A model generated the notes under the pieces. It was not told the origin of the DNA. It was given only the letters and a program-made list of their open reading frames with translations, and ran no database searches. Shown one piece after another: positions 20,093-21,999 of a stretch of DNA of 21,999 nucleotides (the first letter of the stretch is position 1; every line of letters starts with the position of its first letter). The stretch covers positions 428,223-450,221 of the forward strand of contig BFEA01000787.1 of assembly GCA_003427395.1 (NCBI GenBank). The letters are read 5' to 3'. The translations under genes and the position numbers were made by a program. This DNA is from Chara braunii (Eukaryota > Streptophyta > Charophyceae > Charales > Characeae).

Positions 20093-20093
20093 N
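20093..20093. other. Single ambiguous base (N)
   Basis: This is the only N in the window. It falls within one base of the start of a 342-bp near-identical direct duplication, so it may mark an assembly join or an unresolved base at a real junction. Confidence 0.95.
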
Positions 20094-20529
20094 ATTTACA
20101 GTCAAAGAATGTTACAGGAATATCCATAAAACAAATGACACCACTGATATTATCAAAAACAGGTGGGCCCGAGACTCACACATAGATATGGAGGACCTGC
20201 AGCGCTTCAAATGGTCACAATATATACATTTGTCACCAGCATCTCAGAGGGCACTGCAATGGCAAATAATCTACCGTTGCTTGCCGACACCTGCATGGAT
20301 AGTGTCTAGATCACAGTTGGAACAAAAGGTAGAACTGTCTCCCCTATGCTCCTATTGTAGATCGCCTGGGCAACCACAGATTGCAGATATGGAGCACTGT
20401 TTGCTCTATTGTCCTCTAGCACGCCAAATCTGGCACCTGCGAGATAATCGCGGGAAACAGGTCCGAAACGTTTTTTCGGAATCGGGCACTACCCGGAGGG
20501 AGATAGAACAGTATAAAATGGAGCACTAA
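20094..20529 (+). pseudogene. Partial second copy of LINE ORF2 zinc-ribbon region
   Basis: 20094-20435 matches 19009-19350 at an exact offset of 1,085 bp, with no indels and nine mismatches (about 97% identity). It encodes FTVKECYRNIHKTND, then DLQRFKWSQY with Trp intact where the main copy has TGA, and the zinc ribbon CSYC..HCLLYCPLARQIW. Homology stops abruptly after TCTGGCA. The open frame continues 31 codons (HLRDNRGKQ..) to a TAA at 20527 that is unrelated to LINE. It is truncated at both ends, and is either a separate young insertion or scrap, or an assembly duplication at the N. Confidence 0.9.
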
Positions 20530-21062
20530 GGGTGTACTCGGTAAGCAGTCTGAGTGAGGCAGGACTAGAAGGACTGTTTAAAAGCGCAAATGCAGTTGTG
20601 CTGGCTACAATGTAATTTGTTTCACGATATGTAAAACTCCAAGTTACATTGTTTTTACGAACTCTCTTTAGGTAGGAACAGGATCTGCCTGCTTCTTTTC
20701 CAACAGGTCCGGAATCCCGAAGAAGGATGGAAAAGGAAAAAGAGAACATGGCAGGGGACGCTGGACCCGGCTTCTAGCACTGGTGGCTTTCTCATCTCAT
20801 CTCATGTTTATGCTTTTCTTATACATTCTCATACGGGACGTTGCTCCCCACAAATAAATCAGAGCTTGTTTTTTTCACAAAGTAAAACAGAAAAAAGAAC
20901 GAATCCAACTGGAATCAGATGAGTAAAATCAAAGGGCAACGATCGCCCAAACCGAAAACAGAAAACACCAGCCGATTTTGACATTGAGCCAAACCATGCA
21001 AGAAGTGTAACCAAATCTCTCTCTCCACCGTCCACTCATCAATTGACACGATGCTCAGGGCA
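20436..21062. other. Non-coding; two traces of the short retroelement module
   Basis: No gene. A 7-bp stem TCCGAAA/TTTCGGA lies at 20462-20480. Module traces are GGGACGCTGGACCCGG (20755-20788, degenerate rear) and GGGACGTTGCTCCCCAC followed by AAATAAATCAGAG (20835-20873), the latter followed by a T run instead of poly(A). Confidence 0.65.
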
Positions 21063-21356
21063 TTGGGCCAAACCACTGAACAAGAGGAACTACCTTCTTC
21101 ACCCTAATACAGCGCCCCGTCATTATAGTTGTACTTGAGGCAACTTTCAGCCCAGATGCAACTATGATGACCGGGCGTTGTATTCGTTAAACCACCAGTT
21201 CACTTATCCAAGTTTCTAGGCTACACAACATTGTGAATGTTTCTGATCTCATTTTGGAGTAGATATACATTCAAAATGTTTGGTTGGGCAAACCACCAAA
21301 CAAGGGGAAATACTTCAGAATCTCCCTCGCCATGGGTAAGCCACCAATTCACTTAG
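20984..21356 (+). repeat. Three diverged direct repeats beginning TTGRGC(C)AAACCA
   Basis: Copies start at about 20984, 21063 and 21284. The second and third share TTGGGC..AAACCAC..AACAAGRGGAA and, further on, TAARCCACCARTTCACTTA (21187-21205 and 21336-21354). Between these two blocks the second copy carries the inverted-arm element 21106-21184, while the third has only about 25 nt there. Confidence 0.7.
21106..21184. mobile_element. Small inverted-arm element, copy 2
   Basis: 26-bp arms (21106-21131 and 21159-21184) pair at 23 of 26 positions. The arm core AATACARCG..CCGTCATTATAGYTG and the loop motif TTGAGGCAACTTTCAG match the element at 3088-3204. The doubled loop unit of copy 1 is single here. 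It sits inside one of three local direct repeats, and the third repeat lacks it, which supports a real insertion. Confidence 0.75.
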
Positions 21357-21493
21357 CTGAAAGGATTCACGCAGCAAACACAAAGGCCCGGTTTAAGGGT
21401 CCCAACAAGCCCAGTCCTACGGCAGTCCGACTGCAGTCCGGTAGGCTAGGTAGTAGGGTCTAGGGGTCCGAAACATTGAGGTAGGTCAAAGTC

Positions 21494-21559
21494 CAGTACC
21501 GACAAGAAAAGTCCAGAAGTGTCCTACCCGGTACCTGACAAGAAAAGTCCAGAAGCATC
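21494..21559. repeat. Tandem pair with 36-bp period
   Basis: GACAAGAAAAGTCCAGAAG occurs at 21501-21519 and 21537-21555, each preceded by GTACC(T). Further AGTCC/GTCCAG words recur through 21400-21580. Confidence 0.88.
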
Positions 21560-21695
21560 CAGTCCAGTTCGACAGTTCCAAAATTGCAGCATGTCCAAGG
21601 AAAGGCCAGAAAGTACCGGACCGACAAAATGTTTGCAGCAGACAGGCCGCGGCTGGCCGGTACCGGTCTGAAGCAAGCCAAGCCAAGCAAAGGCA

Positions 21696-21940
21696 AGTCC
21701 TATATTTAGTTGCTACAGTGCAGCGACTCGTCACTTGTTCAGTTGCGAGACGTGGAAGCGCTGCTGCTGCTTGTGCGTTACGGCAACTTGGGTACTGTGC
21801 GCCTGAGGAAGAAGTGGGCGCCCGAGAGATAGTCCATAGCTAGGTTAGACGTAGAGCAGGAGGACGGCGGCCATAGCCGCCAAGGTGTAAGATACCTGAG
21901 TGGGTGTATCCAGGGTAACGATCCAGCGGTAGAGAGGGAC
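21696..21940 (+). promoter_or_regulatory. Possible promoter and 5' leader (weak)
   Basis: CTATATTTAG at about 21700 is TATA-like and is followed by 240 nt of mixed sequence that then enters (CG)n(GA)n. A short GC stem GGCGGC-cata-GCCGCC lies at 21866-21881. GA/CT tracts are frequent in plant 5' leaders, so a gene might start beyond the window. No start codon or coding frame supports this yet. Confidence 0.15.
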
Positions 21941-21943
21941 AGA

Positions 21944-21962
21944 CGCGCGCGCGCGCGCGCGA

Positions 21963-21999
<37 letters not shown>
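21944..21999. repeat. (CG)n followed by (GA)n, cut by window end
   Basis: Pure CG dinucleotides at 21944-21961 switch to GA repeats that run off the window. The switch at CGCG-AGAG is a compound microsatellite, and the CG part is a potential Z-DNA former. Confidence 0.95.

Noticed and set aside
21460-21734. Minus-strand open frames at 21460-21734
   Set aside because: Made of the GTCCAG-type tandem repeat; the repeated FLDFSC-like words mirror the DNA repeat.

Overview
The window looks like repeat-rich intergenic nuclear DNA from a eukaryote, most likely a green plant. I find no intact host gene. The case for a plant rests on the zinc-ribbon (zf-RVT type) tail of the LINE proteins, an L1-like layout with an apurinic-type endonuclease, MITE-like elements, and stop codons that fit CAG-to-TAG decay, as expected where CHG sites are methylated. 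Long (GA)n/(CT)n tracts begin and end the window. The species cannot be fixed from this sequence.

Layout. 1-2460 is dominated by simple repeats: (GA)n, (CT)n, (GAT)n, degenerate (GATT)n and homopolymer A/T runs. 2460-3850 is non-coding; it holds a 52/56-bp tandem pair and a 117-bp element with perfect 34-bp inverted arms. 3850-8410 holds three decayed LINE copies: fragment A on the minus strand (3850-4757), fragment B head-to-head with it on the plus strand (4757-6360), and an AT-rich, much older copy C (6415-8410). Fragment A is split by a 566-bp PIF/Harbinger-like MITE (3973-4538) with a TAA target duplication; fragment B preserves the matching empty site. 8410-11440 carries a short-element cluster: a recurring 50-bp module, twice followed by a hairpin and poly(A), two unidentified open frames, small tandem repeats and two tRNA-like units.

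11440-19863 is a nearly full-length LINE. ORF1 is one Gln/Pro-rich frame of about 1,100 codons broken only by three in-frame TAGs. After a 13-nt gap, ORF2 encodes endonuclease, reverse transcriptase and a CCHC zinc ribbon; it has three in-frame stops and one frameshift. All key catalytic residues of both enzymes are still readable, so this copy died recently. It is followed by a C-rich proline-coding stretch, a single N, and a 342-bp second copy (9 mismatches) of the ORF2 zinc-ribbon region. 20436-21999 is non-coding and has a second copy of the small inverted-arm element, short direct repeats, and a terminal (CG)n(GA)n tract.

How the parts relate: LINEs supply endonuclease and reverse transcriptase, the short modules with poly(A) tails are probably passengers copied by such an enzyme, and the MITE-like elements depend on a DNA transposase not seen here. 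The most interesting signals are the paired hairpin/poly(A) tails with apparently compensating stem changes, the dated MITE insertion, and the unusual C-terminal domain of ORF1.
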